Below, in pieces: positions 46,910-58,300 of a DNA stretch of 64,000 nt. Each line of letters opens with the position of its first letter. Within the stretch, counting starts at the first letter, position 1. The translations under genes were made by a program, and so were the position numbers. The stretch comes from Gamarada debralockiae (Eukaryota; Ascomycota; Leotiomycetes; Helotiales; Hyphodiscaceae): the NCBI GenBank assembly GCA_002803225.1, contig NXFV01000403.1, positions 50,057 to 114,056 of the forward strand. Reading direction: 5' to 3'. The notes under the pieces are model-generated. The model was not told where the DNA came from. It worked only from the letters and a program-made list of their open reading frames with translations, and ran no database searches.

Positions 46910-47565
46910 ATGGCCAACCACAATACCTCAGTCACCGTTCTTGTTGGGGATAATAAGTGCCCCTTCCATCTTGATGAGCAACGGCTCTGCGCCTGCTGGT
47001 CGTTCTTTTAGTCCACGCTCACAAACGGGTTTAAGGAGACTCACGAACGGCTTGTACTACTTCCAGAGGTAGATGCCGAAACTTTCGAGGTTTTCGAGAG
47101 ATGGCTATCCGATATTAAGCGTCTCGAAGGCTTGGACTGGCCTTTCCATTGTAGGTCATCGGTATTCGACGATCTAGACTGGCCATTACTATGCAAGTTA
47201 TTTTGCCTCACAGACTATCTTCAGGCGGCATCGATCCAAAAACCACTTCTTCAGCTCTGGCCTTCAAACGGGACAAGACTCGAGTCATACCACTATCACT
47301 TATACCATTTATATACGAAAATACGCCTCCCCGTTCACCTCTGGAACGATTATGGGTCAGCTGGGTTGTGCAATATGCAACAGCTGAGATTTTTGAAAAT
47401 GGCGACTGGGTGTTTCCCGAGGAGTTTCTGCGTGAATTAGCAGCTGCCCAAGTAAGACATAGACAAAAGCTCGTCAAGGAGGTAGAGGATGCTCAGGGAA
47501 GAGTAAATACAGGTATGATGATGTGTTTCAAGCCGGGTTTGAGGAATTGGGAGCTCTATACCTAG
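46910..47565 (+). pseudogene. BTB/POZ domain protein, broken
   Basis: ATG at 46910 begins MANHNTSVTVLVGDNKCPFHLDEQRLC, the opening of a BTB fold (V.V.VG....F.VHk..L), followed by LLPEVDAETFEVFERWL. A TAG at 47009-47011 replaces a residue in SFF-stop-STLTNGFKE, probably from CAG. Frame changes near 47250 lead into LIPFIYENTPPRSPLERLWVSW and EFLRELAAAQVRHRQKLV, the usual C-terminal part of fungal BTB proteins. Such proteins often act as adaptors, but function is unknown here and the copy is dead. Confidence 0.65.
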
Positions 47566-48565
47566 ACCCTCTAGGTTCTAATACTGCGGTTCAGTTGATA
47601 AGAAGAGCTTCTGAGAGGTAGGTGGCATTGGGGACGGCTCACAATAGGGAAGGATGTACGTTGGGGTTGTGTTCATATTGGTGCAATGAAGACGGATCTC
47701 AATCGGGAAGGATTATATGTGGATGGGTCCACGATGGTTACCCATCAGTTCGGAACAGGTTGAAAGGCTTCTTTTTCTCACCTCTGGTCAGCCTTTACTA
47801 CATTTTCGTCTTGTAAGACCACCGAGACTCCATTGTTTATGACTCTTCTATCTCCCTTATCCCTCTAAGGCAACTCTATATCCCCGTTATTCTTAGAGCT
47901 GCGCTTCTCTATATCTTGTGGCAATATATTCTTCGGGAGAGGATAGGCATTTTGCTAGATTAATATTAGTACTAGTCATATCTATCAATCAAGCGACTTA
48001 CAATCTCTGCCATAGATAGTGGCAACAACGCATAGTCCCTAGATCTGTATATAGTGTATCGACTATGCTTGCAAATGATCAAGGCCACATTAACATTATC
48101 GAGTTTCTTTAATTTATGAGCTTTCTTAACTAAGGTATCCTTTCTGCTACTTATACCCTTATTCTTTTGCTTCCTTTTTATCCCCTTATTATTTTATTAA
48201 GTCATTTTTAGTATCAATTATATACGGAATTTACTTTAGTAATCAAGAAACTTTCTTAATATTACTTAAGTAATTTAAAAGCTATCTTGTTATTTAGGGC
48301 TATATTTTATTAAGGACCTTTATTATTAATAGCTATCTTTAAGGACTATCTTATATTAATGATACACATATATACTAGAAACTAGGCATAGGCGCTAAAT
48401 TTAGACTTTTAAGATCCTTTGTATTTAAGGCAAAGAGTTAAGTGCACAACAAGGGCCTACTTGGGGCCTTCTAAATTAATATATTAAAGAGCTAATTAAA
48501 ATCCTTTATACTAAGAATAGACTTTGCCTAATAAGCTACCATTTATAATACTATTTCTTCCTATA
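47566..48565. other. AT-rich, gene-free stretch
   Basis: From about 47,830 the sequence is AT-rich, with TTAAG-type words and runs of TATTAA. No gene or clear repeat unit seen. Probably RIP-degraded DNA. Confidence 0.5.
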
Positions 48566-48830
48566 TGTCAGAGGGTAATTGATAATAGGTTGAGTCACGT
48601 AAGGTTGCCAGTGGTAGTCAAAATATAATTGAAGGGCAATAAATAATATTTCTTCATTTTATGATTAGACTAATCTCTGCCCTTCCCAAGGTCAGAGAAC
48701 AGGATGCTTATATCTACGATGCTAGGCAGGTGACTGTAGGGCGACATTATACTCACGTCATGCTTCATATGTAACAATGGCCCAAATGGCAGTGCCCCAG
48801 CAGGTGACTCCCAACGTCACCTCATGACAA
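48566..48830. repeat. Copy B of the ~265-bp dispersed repeat (inverted)
   Basis: Reverse-complement match of 25404-25670 at roughly 80 percent by eye. Begins GTCAGAGGGTAATTGATAAT and ends CACCTCATGAC. Differences are mostly transitions. Noncoding. Confidence 0.75.
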
Positions 48831-51580
48831 TTATATTTGCTTAATATATTACTTTCTTTGCACTTGCTTTATATTAATTGACCAGGTGCATATATGCTCC
48901 AGGTGAGCAGTGAGGAACGGAGGAAATTTGAGATCAAAGAGCACTTCTCTAATATATGAATTGGACTTGCGAGACGGTTGCACAGACCCGGGATTCCGGA
49001 AGTGTAGGAAATGATGACGATAAACTCCTCAACAACAACAAAGTAACCAATATCGACATTCTCACTTTCAAGTCTACATGACTTTACACTGACCACGCTA
49101 ATTTAATACCTGGGATGTCAAGTCGAAGGCAAAGCAAGAACGAGGGGGACCAAAACTTCGTTGATTGCCTCGCTATGGTACTAGCTCATTCTGTTCCACT
49201 AGCTGTATGAGGAATTCGAAGACGACTTTTCTGTCTCGCGACCCGAGAGACGATATATAACCTCTGGTGCAAGAAGTTACAGTTTATCGAACACAAGGCT
49301 TAAAATCTTCGACTTGTCGTTCGGTATGTCTCTCTTCCCTGAATCTGTGTTTGGGCTCTACTCGACTGTGAATTGAAATGACTGAATTGCCTCGCAAATA
49401 TTCTCCGATACGAAGATATTTGAGTGGAATCTTTGACATCACTGAAGGGAAAAATCACTTCAATTTCCACTTCTCCTTCCCCAGCTCGCTCTCCCTCCAT
49501 GACCCCGTGCTCAACCCTACTTCCTACAAAGCGGATGCATTCACTGCAACCCAATAACCTCAAAACAAAATTCTTCATTCACGCTCAGACAGAAACCACA
49601 CCTTCTATTTGATGTTGCTAATGATAGCAACTATAACCTCACCAGGGAGGAGAAAAAGAAACTCGAGGGAAATATAGCAGCTAGGTCGCGCAGAGAGGCC
49701 GCAGAATGGAAGGCGGGTTCTAATGGTTGAACGGTGCGATGGAGAGGGGAATAACGACAATGAAGGCAACGACAGCAACAAAGAACCCGACAACAAAGTA
49801 CGCAAAAATACTTGAGAACTACCCCGCTAACAATTTCTACCAACTCCCAACCTCCCCAAAGAAGTGGGTCGAGTGGCTGCTCATAAAAATCGCTCTTCGA
49901 CAAGACGAAGGATATACGGGCTATACCGTTTTGAAAGTCGAGTTGTAGATGAAGTATGTTTTTTACAGACAATTTATTAACGAAGGAAGTACAACGCCTC
50001 GCACTCAATTGCCCCGGCCATTTGACTTCTTGATTTCGTGGTAAAGTTCTCGTTTTGTGCGGCAAGACTGTTGAACTTTTAACTCCCCGAATTAGTCTTT
50101 CAGCCCCAGGGTGTGATCTGGATCTTAACTCGACTACGAAGTTGACTTTTAAATTTGGTTTCATGTGCCATGCCATGCTATGCGATGCAAATCGTGGCAT
50201 TTAACTTCAAAGCGTACTTTATACCTCGCAGGAGTATATCGGCGCCCGCTATATTTTCTCGTTGGACGAAACCTGACTGCGCGCCCGGCAAAAGGCGAAC
50301 GCAATCCCTCTAGACGCAACTTCACCGGCACCTCATCTACACCTCGCCAGGAAATTAACCGAGCACTAATTAAAGAAAAAAGTGTGAACTGACCCGCGTC
50401 AGGAAACTTAAATACGTGACGTGGCTCTCAATTATTAGAATTTTAACTTCAGCCCTCTGCACTCGCTTGCGGGAAGATTCCCCGCTTCCCCGCCCAAACT
50501 CCTTGGCCCGCACTGACTATCCCCAACTCAAATTCAGCCACAAACATATTCGCAGGCAAGTGACCGAAATAAGCATACGCGTCCAGGAACCTGAAACAAG
50601 AACCGAGGGAAGAGGAAAAGACCCTGCGTCCCAAGCCCCAAAGACTTGTTGACCCCACACGCAGTAATCCGAACTCAATTCCCACTTCCAGACAAACAAT
50701 TTCACACGTTTCGAATTGACAGCCAACGGAGAAAGCACATTTCTTGCACAGACACAGCAATAAAGATGTAAGACAAAAACAAAAGTGGCTGGCCAGAAAG
50801 CAGGAACGACGCCACCAAAAGAATACTTGGAACGATAGACTGGCTTGAGCTTCAATTAAGGTGGGAGCACAGAGCAATTGCCTTATACGAATGAAAGCGA
50901 GCCCGGTCCTTAAGTCATTGAAGTCACAGACAGGTAGGAGAGTGTATGTTTGGCAATTAATTTCATTTCAAAAACTACCATCAGCCATATCCGCCCATCT
51001 TGTCCATTCAACATGTGCGTTGCCGCTCTTTCTCTGACCTTTCTTCCCACACTGTAATAACGCGTACACACCACTTTTCTTCCTTCTTTTCCATAACATA
51101 CCAGCTTTTCCTCGCCCGCCAGGATACAACAGAAGTCCTTGAACTTTTCAGTCCCACCATCCTTCAAGCGAGAGACGAGTCGTACAAGGCCGTTATAGAA
51201 ACAAGCGACCGTGAAAGGACATGGAACTGGCCCACGCCAAACAATAAACAGGATCGAAAAGGAGAAATATGGTGTATACAATTATCAATAACCGCGTCAA
51301 ATCCCGCCGGGGTACTTCCCAGCACAGTGAGCCAAATATACCAGAAACGCATTCAATAGTAGGAAAAATGTCAAAAACAGACGATGTGAAGATTGATGTG
51401 AGACCGTAAGACGCCTATGCCCCCGTCCCGGTCCCCAGAAAATGGATGGGAGCAAATAATCATTATTCGCTAAAACGCTATTCAAAGTGGGTATCAAATC
51501 AAAGAATATCGGTCGATCGGACAATAGAGGAAAGGTTGTGAGGTCGTTCGTGAGGTATGATCCGTCTTCGCGGATCGAAT
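48831..51580. other. 2.7-kb gene-free region 3' of the RasGEF gene
   Basis: Only short, uncharacterised frames on either strand. No domain, splice continuity, tRNA or repeat detected. The right end should include the RasGEF 3' UTR. Confidence 0.45.
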
Positions 51581-54500
51581 CTAGACATTGGACAAGGCCT
51601 GCGTACTCCTGCCGGAGTGTGTCCATGCGAAGATATCGAATTTCTCCTTATTTGATGACGCGGAGTTAAGGCCACTGTGTCCCTCGATGGGACTGACTCG
51701 TGGGTGAAGGTTCTCGCGTGGCTCGAGCAGTAAGCTCTTGCGATAGTATTGCTGCACGTTCTCGTGCTCAGAGGACGACTTGACGCGAACAATCTGTGCT
51801 TGTATCCACTCTTGGAGCTCTGGAACTTCTGTGAGGCGATAAGGGATTTGGAAACGTTGGAGCTCGCCAATTATCTTAGCGGTTCGTGTGTGCTTGTCGA
51901 AGTTGATGACTGGCATTCCATCGTGTTCGCCAACGCCTGGGAGTTGTTTTGTCGCTGGGTTTCCTGCATCGACAAAGGTGAGATCGGTGAGGTATGTACC
52001 GACGAATGGGAGGCATGGTGGAACGTGGTCGTAGAGTCTTCTTCGGAGGATAGCGTAGTTCTTGTCGGGCTCGACGATTGCTTGAAGTCCCTTCAACATA
52101 TCCTTCCGCTTCTGGGACACAATATCCCAAGTCCTCTTCAACCTGACGATGGTTGAGGAGTTGAGCGAGCAGATGATGGCCATCAGCGAATCGTAGTTGT
52201 TGAGTTCCAAACACTTGTGCGCAATCTTGATCCAGTGCTTAATGATGACTGCTCGCTTCTTCGCATCATCGTATTGAAGAATGGTGTCCGCGACGAGGTT
52301 GGAAAGATCTGTAGACAATGTGGACATCGCACGGACGTTAACAGCATTGGAACCCGATCGCTTCGTCCACTCTGAGCCAAGAAGCTCCTCAGGCATGATT
52401 GAGCAGAAGATGTTCATCTCCTTGATCGTCAATTGTCTAGCCAATTCGAGAGGATCGAAATCGAGAATGGTGGGAGGGCTGCCACCCATCTTCCAGTTCT
52501 TCAAGGCGCTAATTGAACTCTTGCTCATGTTCGGAGGAGGTAAAGGAGCGTCAGCGGGAATGTACTGCGCGATTGATGTCGAGGTCTTGCCCATTGAGGA
52601 CACTTGACGAGGCACCAAGGGGCCATCGGTCGAGGAGACCTTCTGAGCTAGCTCCAGCAATCTTCGTCCAGCTCCAGGAAGGACGCGGCTCAACTTGCCT
52701 CCAGCAAAAGGCTCAATCAAAGACAGAGCCTCTTGATCTGAAAGATTCCTCCAATGCGATTCTAGCCAACCCTTGAAAACGTTGTATACCCGCAATCGTA
52801 CTGGGCCAGCAATGTGAGGGCTCTCAGCAACGTAGTCAAATCGGTCAATCAGTGCCTTTGCAAGCTCAATTGGTGTGGCGAACAATCGGAAAGTGAGGTA
52901 GAAGGTCGAGACAAACATCGAGTCTGGTGTCGAGTCGTGGGTGGTGAGTCTCTCAACGAGCGCTTGAAGTGTACCACCAGTGATTTGACCTTCTTTGTTG
53001 TGGAGGAGCTCATGAGCGAAAGTCTTCTCAAGCATCTTCGATTCACCTTCATCCGTATCATCTGCAAGAGTCGATTGACTGCCAGTAATGCTGAGCTCAG
53101 ATATGGAAGGTTGGTTCCGAGGAACGTAGGTAGTAAGATCTGGTGTCGTTGCTCGTGTGGAAGCTTGAGAAAGCAAACTCGATTCCGAATCGCGCATACT
53201 ACTGAGATAGGTGCTGCTAGTGCCAGAGCTGGAAACAGTAATGCTGCCGGTTCGGTATGAGGGTTGAAATTCACTGTCGTGCCCAGCCGATGAGTTTTCC
53301 GATGGACTGTACTCATCGTGTCCCATCAAGGGGCTGCCAGTCATTCTGGGTAATGGTGGCAACAATGACCTTGATGACCGCTTGGAATCTGTAGATGCAC
53401 TTGAGACCGTCTCATCATCAGCAACAGGGTGAAGACTTCCTGGAGACAGTCTCGCAACATTATCATCCACAGGTGGAGAGCCCAGGGGCACTTCTGGTAG
53501 AGGCTTTTCGTAGGTTGGGATAATAAGGGGCGGGGGAGGTGATCGAATTGCTGATTCCGGAGGTGTACGCACTTCCTCAGCAGTCGATTCTGTTGGCGCA
53601 GGTTTAGTCTCCTTCTCAATCTCAATAGCAGCGCCAATTGAATCAACATCAATTCCAAGCCCCTCGGTCTGGGGCTCGAACTCGAAATCGCCAATTCGTT
53701 CGATAACAAACTTGGTCTTCGCCACACATTCTCCAGCAGCTTGAACGCATCCAGTCGCAGCCATGAGAAGGCGTCCATTCTGCTGTGGCATCACCACGTC
53801 TTCATCCTCAGCTTGCGATGAAGTGATGATATCCCGCGCCGACGAAACCAGTTTGTTGATCCGCTCGTGCATGGCCTCCTTTGCGGGTTCTAAGTATTCA
53901 AAAGTTTGAGTATCATGTCCGCATACCACCTCGACCACCATCAATAATTCTCGTCCGGCAGTGACCGATTGTCGAATTGTTATGAGCAAGTCCGACGACG
54001 ATTGGGACTGGAGATGCAGACGACCGATGAAGGATGCGAGATATGAGAGGAAAGTATCATGGCTGGAATTAAGTCGCTCAGACACAAGGTTCTGTCGACG
54101 TTCAGGAGGTACTGAGGCTGTTAGAGATAGACGGTGGGATATTGATTGTCTTTTGACATTGATTGAGGGGCGAGTGAATGACAATGGGCGGGAGGAGGCA
54201 TTGTTTGGATAGGCGGTCGACATTCGTTTGTATGACTGTCGCTTCGTTTGTTCGTCCGACTTTTGCGAGCTGGAAAGGGCGCCTGCAGAACTGCGACTCG
54301 AGCTTCTGTAGGATGCCGCATCAGATGCAGGGTCTTCATGTCGTGAACTAGCAAATGATGTCGATTCTGCTGGAGGAGTCGGAGGATTGTAAACTTCTTC
54401 AGTGACGGTTGCCATGACACGGTGGACTGGTTGGTGTCGTTGTCTTATATCATCCTCCAGCACATCCAGAAACCTAACACCCCTGGTGACAATCTTGAAT

Positions 54501-55329
54501 GCCTTCAAAATCATCTCATCGATGGTGTCATTCACTGCATCGGTCTCTAACTGAGTTGGATCTGGGCTCGCGGTGAATTCCTGTAATCGTTTCGCTGTCT
54601 TTACCAGTGATGATAAGTCAGATAAAAGCGCCTTTCGGCTCTTCCTTACCCCCTCGTTCCCCTGGACGATGAGTGATTCACGCGTCAAGCAATTTGATTT
54701 TTCCTATAATCCAACGTAAGCACTTTGATATCAATTGATCGACGTGCGCTTACCAGTAGATACCTAACGCCAGCGATGATGCCCCGCATGAACTCTTGGT
54801 TACCAAATATCTCACTGTCGCTCGTCATCCCACTCCGGAGAAGATCCCAAAAATTCAGTAATGCCTTCAGTAAATTCCTCATCATGTCGGGTTCGTAAGC
54901 TTCGCAGTAATTCGTTGGTAACCATCCACGAGCACCAGATACGAGGAGTGTCCCATCCGCCCATCCATTTGTATGTATCGAGTGCACTAATATCACGTCT
55001 CCTTCATTCAATGGCAACGTAACAGTCGTATCCGATATCGCGTATGTGGGATTAAAAGGATAAAATGCTCGTAGGAAGTTATGGAAGACGGGTTGGGGGG
55101 CTTCGATCTGTTGGCTGAGATCCTCTTGGGAGCCATTGGGTGTCGCTGGAGGAGTCATCTGGGATTGACTACTCGTCGATGCTCCTGTCCTGTGGCTGCT
55201 TCGAGAAGATATATTCCTTCTGTGTTTCGAGGCTTCGCTGTTTCCACGAGACCGTGACCTGGCTTTATTAATGGCCAGAGGTGCTACGTGAACACTCGAA
55301 CGCGCAGAAATCTCGTTCTCCATCACCAT
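51581..55329 (-). CDS. Ras guanine nucleotide exchange factor (Cdc25/Sos type)
   Basis: Activates Ras by promoting GDP release; in fungi it acts at the plasma membrane upstream of cAMP and MAP-kinase signalling. Exons 55329-54754 and 54703-51581 are joined by a 51-bp intron in phase, 1232 aa. Domains in order: Ser/Arg-rich N-terminus, SH3 domain about residues 82-145 (LRAFYPFNPT...LPLNEGDVI...NGWADGTL...RGWLPTNYCE), a long Ser/Pro-rich linker, the RasGEF N-terminal domain from about 745 (TGGTLQALVERLTTHD, TFYLTFRLFATP), and the catalytic RasGEF domain from about 900 (FDPLELARQLTIKEMNIFCSI, then KKRAVIIKHWIKIAHKCLELNN, PCLPFVGTYLTDLTFVDAGNP and INFDKHTRTAKIIGELQRFQ). Ends at a stop at 51581. 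No abnormalities. Likely a single-copy core gene. Confidence 0.95.
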
Positions 55330-58300
55330 GTTGGGCTACCTTGGAAGGCTACCATGGGCACTTGTTCTTGTTGTTTTTTGACGAGGCTTGAGAGGTATGG
55401 GGACAATTGAGCCTTGCGTATGCCCTAGTCGATCTAGATAGCAATGACTGAAGACGCGTCGAGGAAGGTTAATTTAGGTTCGAGTCGAATCGAGGGCGAG
55501 GCGGAGTCGAATGGAATGACGACGTCGTCAGGAGAAACCAATAGCATCAAACTTTTCTTCCAACTTTGACTCCTCCGTTCCTCCTAGATATGGGATTGTT
55601 GGTTGGGGATCGCAAAGATCTGTATCGCCAACCGATTAGCAAAAGAGTTTCGAATAAGGTTATCCTTTGAAAGTTATGTGTTGTAATTGTGTAGAAAGAA
55701 TGCAGTGAGGGGAAAGGGAAGGCCAGGAATGCTAAGATAATTCGAGCGTGGCGGTAGGCTGCATACCTAATCGGGAGGCCCTCAGGGTTTCGGGAGGGAC
55801 TCTCCAGTCGACTGGGCTTGTCATGCACAGCTCGAATAGTAATGCCGGACACAGTTCTCCCTTATGCCGATCTCCCTCGAAGTATATCTCACGTTACGCT
55901 ATGTCCGACAAGGAACGGTGGTCGAGAGTACTGCTCGGAGGATAGCCGGTGGGATTATGCTTTGGAATGGTCGAGTCAGAATATGACAGTTGGGGCCTTG
56001 GATGGCAACACAATTGACGTGTCAGGCAGCTGAGGGAGGTGTGAAAATCGCCAATGCGTTCTGTGGTCTCGGATGTTGGTTTGTGGTAGTTTTTTTTTGT
56101 CGTGCACAGCCAGTGCGTGAAACTGCAACGCAGGAGAGAGTTGATGCTCGAGTGTATCTCTTTTTTTTGTGTCTGCAGCACGGAACCCCACGACGACTAT
56201 TTCTCTTGCTGTCAACCGCCGGGGTCGTATTTATTGGATCTTTGGAGTTTGGTCGGTGTGTATTATCGTGACGCAAGGATTGTGGAAAAGTATTATCATG
56301 AGTCTGGCTGCTGGTTGCTTGGACCCTCAGACTGGGGAAGTGGCGAGGGATGTCTTTTTGGGTGGATGTTGTCGAGAAATCAATGCAAGGGCAGTTCGGC
56401 CGAATATGGGAAGGCCGAAACGGTTTCTGCGCACAAGCCAATTCAATTATTGTTGGTCAGATAAGGAAGGGGGCCTGGACTTCGAATTTCGTGATAATCC
56501 ACGTACAAAGCGAGAGAAAATGGATCAACTGCACCACAAAACAAAGGTTCCACAGTAAAATGTCACAAGTGATGCAGGAGTTGAGGAAGGAGAAGGGAGA
56601 AATGACGATGTTTGGGGGGGGGAACCCGTAGTCGCAGTGACAGCGTTTTAGGTCGGAAAGGTTTCTTCAAAAATTAAACGGGGGAGAGGGGTCTCGTGCG
56701 TGGTGTTGAGGTTGGAAAATGATGCCTTTTTCTGATTGGACTGCTTGACAAAAGGGTCAAAAATGGAAGGGAAGCCTCAGTGGATGGTTAGTTATTGATG
56801 GCGTGCATGTACCTCAGTAGTTGGTGGGATGGTGGCGGAGCGCAAAGCCAATTCTTTCTAAGCACCATCAGTCCAGCTGCATCAAAAGGGGGCAAATCAA
56901 AGTTGAACGCCTCTGTCAACGCCTTCGATGCCCTAAACTTTTAGCGATGATTTGCAGGACTAGAACCTACCATCCAGAACTCTGATTTGTGATCTGAATT
57001 AAACATCCAAACTACGATGCTGGTGATAGACAAGCAAGGACGCACAAGTGAAGCCATTTCAACTACTCCAAGACCAAAAGCGGACGAAACACAGACCAGT
57101 ACAGAACCGTCTCATTTCTTGAAGCGCAGATGAGGATCATGAGGTATCTTTCATGGGGAAGAGGGCGCATCGCCGTGGATGCTTCAAATCTTCCAGCGAC
57201 GCGATTCCTTCAGGATTTCAGGATTCCCACGAAATTTAATTTAACTTTCAATTCACTTCCTAGTCTTTCCTATGCCAAATTCATCTCTGGACGCCATCAA
57301 ATCCCCCATGATACGCTGCCTCGTGGTCCCTAAAACGTTGTGGTTGTCAAGGGAGCGTTTCCTCGGCCAAACAGAAGGCAGATCTATCCCCTTCGAGAAA
57401 TTAGCCCAAAGCGACCTATCGCCAGCCTCCTTTAACCCTATTTTCACTTCCCACCTCATTTCTTTTCTAACTAGGAGAACTTCCCTTTCTGCATTATCAC
57501 AACCTTAAAATCGTCACCACATGATGGGTTTCTGCTGAGCTATCGTGACAATTCCCCGATACATGCAGACTTTACCAACGTCGGGGCATTTCTCTGGAAC
57601 CTCTCATAGTTCTGCTGGCTTGACCTGGCCGCATCCTGGACCCTAGGGCCCATTTCAACCGCGCGGTGGGGTTCGCTTTTTCAACACCCTGGTTCTTGCA
57701 AGGCTCCCCTGCCCTCCTACCGGAAGCCCTTCCACGCAAGCCCCGTTGGACCTGCGCACGTTCACGGAACATTTTCCACCTGTGGCGTGTCAGAACTCTC
57801 AAGACAGAAGTCCCCATGTATCTTCAAGGGTCAAGAACAAAAGCCAATCTCATTTGATCTTAATGAACGAAAACCAACGGAACGGCTCGGGAGAAGTAAG
57901 GCTAGAATTGCAGCGATGGCACGAGCTGGAGAGATTCCCGATCCTGCGGCTGCTGCTTGTGTTGGATTCTTGGGAAAGAGCTTGAAGGTTTTGGCGATGA
58001 CGAAAGGAGGAGGAGAGCGTTTGGTAACGAGGTGGTACAGGCAAAAGCGAGATGTGTTTCGGCACGTGCAGCGTATTCGTCGCACGGCTCAAGATGCATA
58101 TTCACGATGCAATAGTTTATTGCATCCTTGACAATAATGACGGCGGAAGAGCCACACATCACATCCAGACGACCAACCACCTTTGCACCTCTGGTCTTGC
58201 ACCTCACGATACCATCTCAAAGTAACTCAATACTCAGCTACTTGGACCTGTAGATGATCAGCAGCTTTATCTTCAAATAGGTCAAGACTCCCCTCAAGAA

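Noticed and set aside
57787..58131. 114-codon frame with basic, helical sequence
   Set aside because: The frame starts with GTG, has no recognisable domain and no splice or codon-use support.
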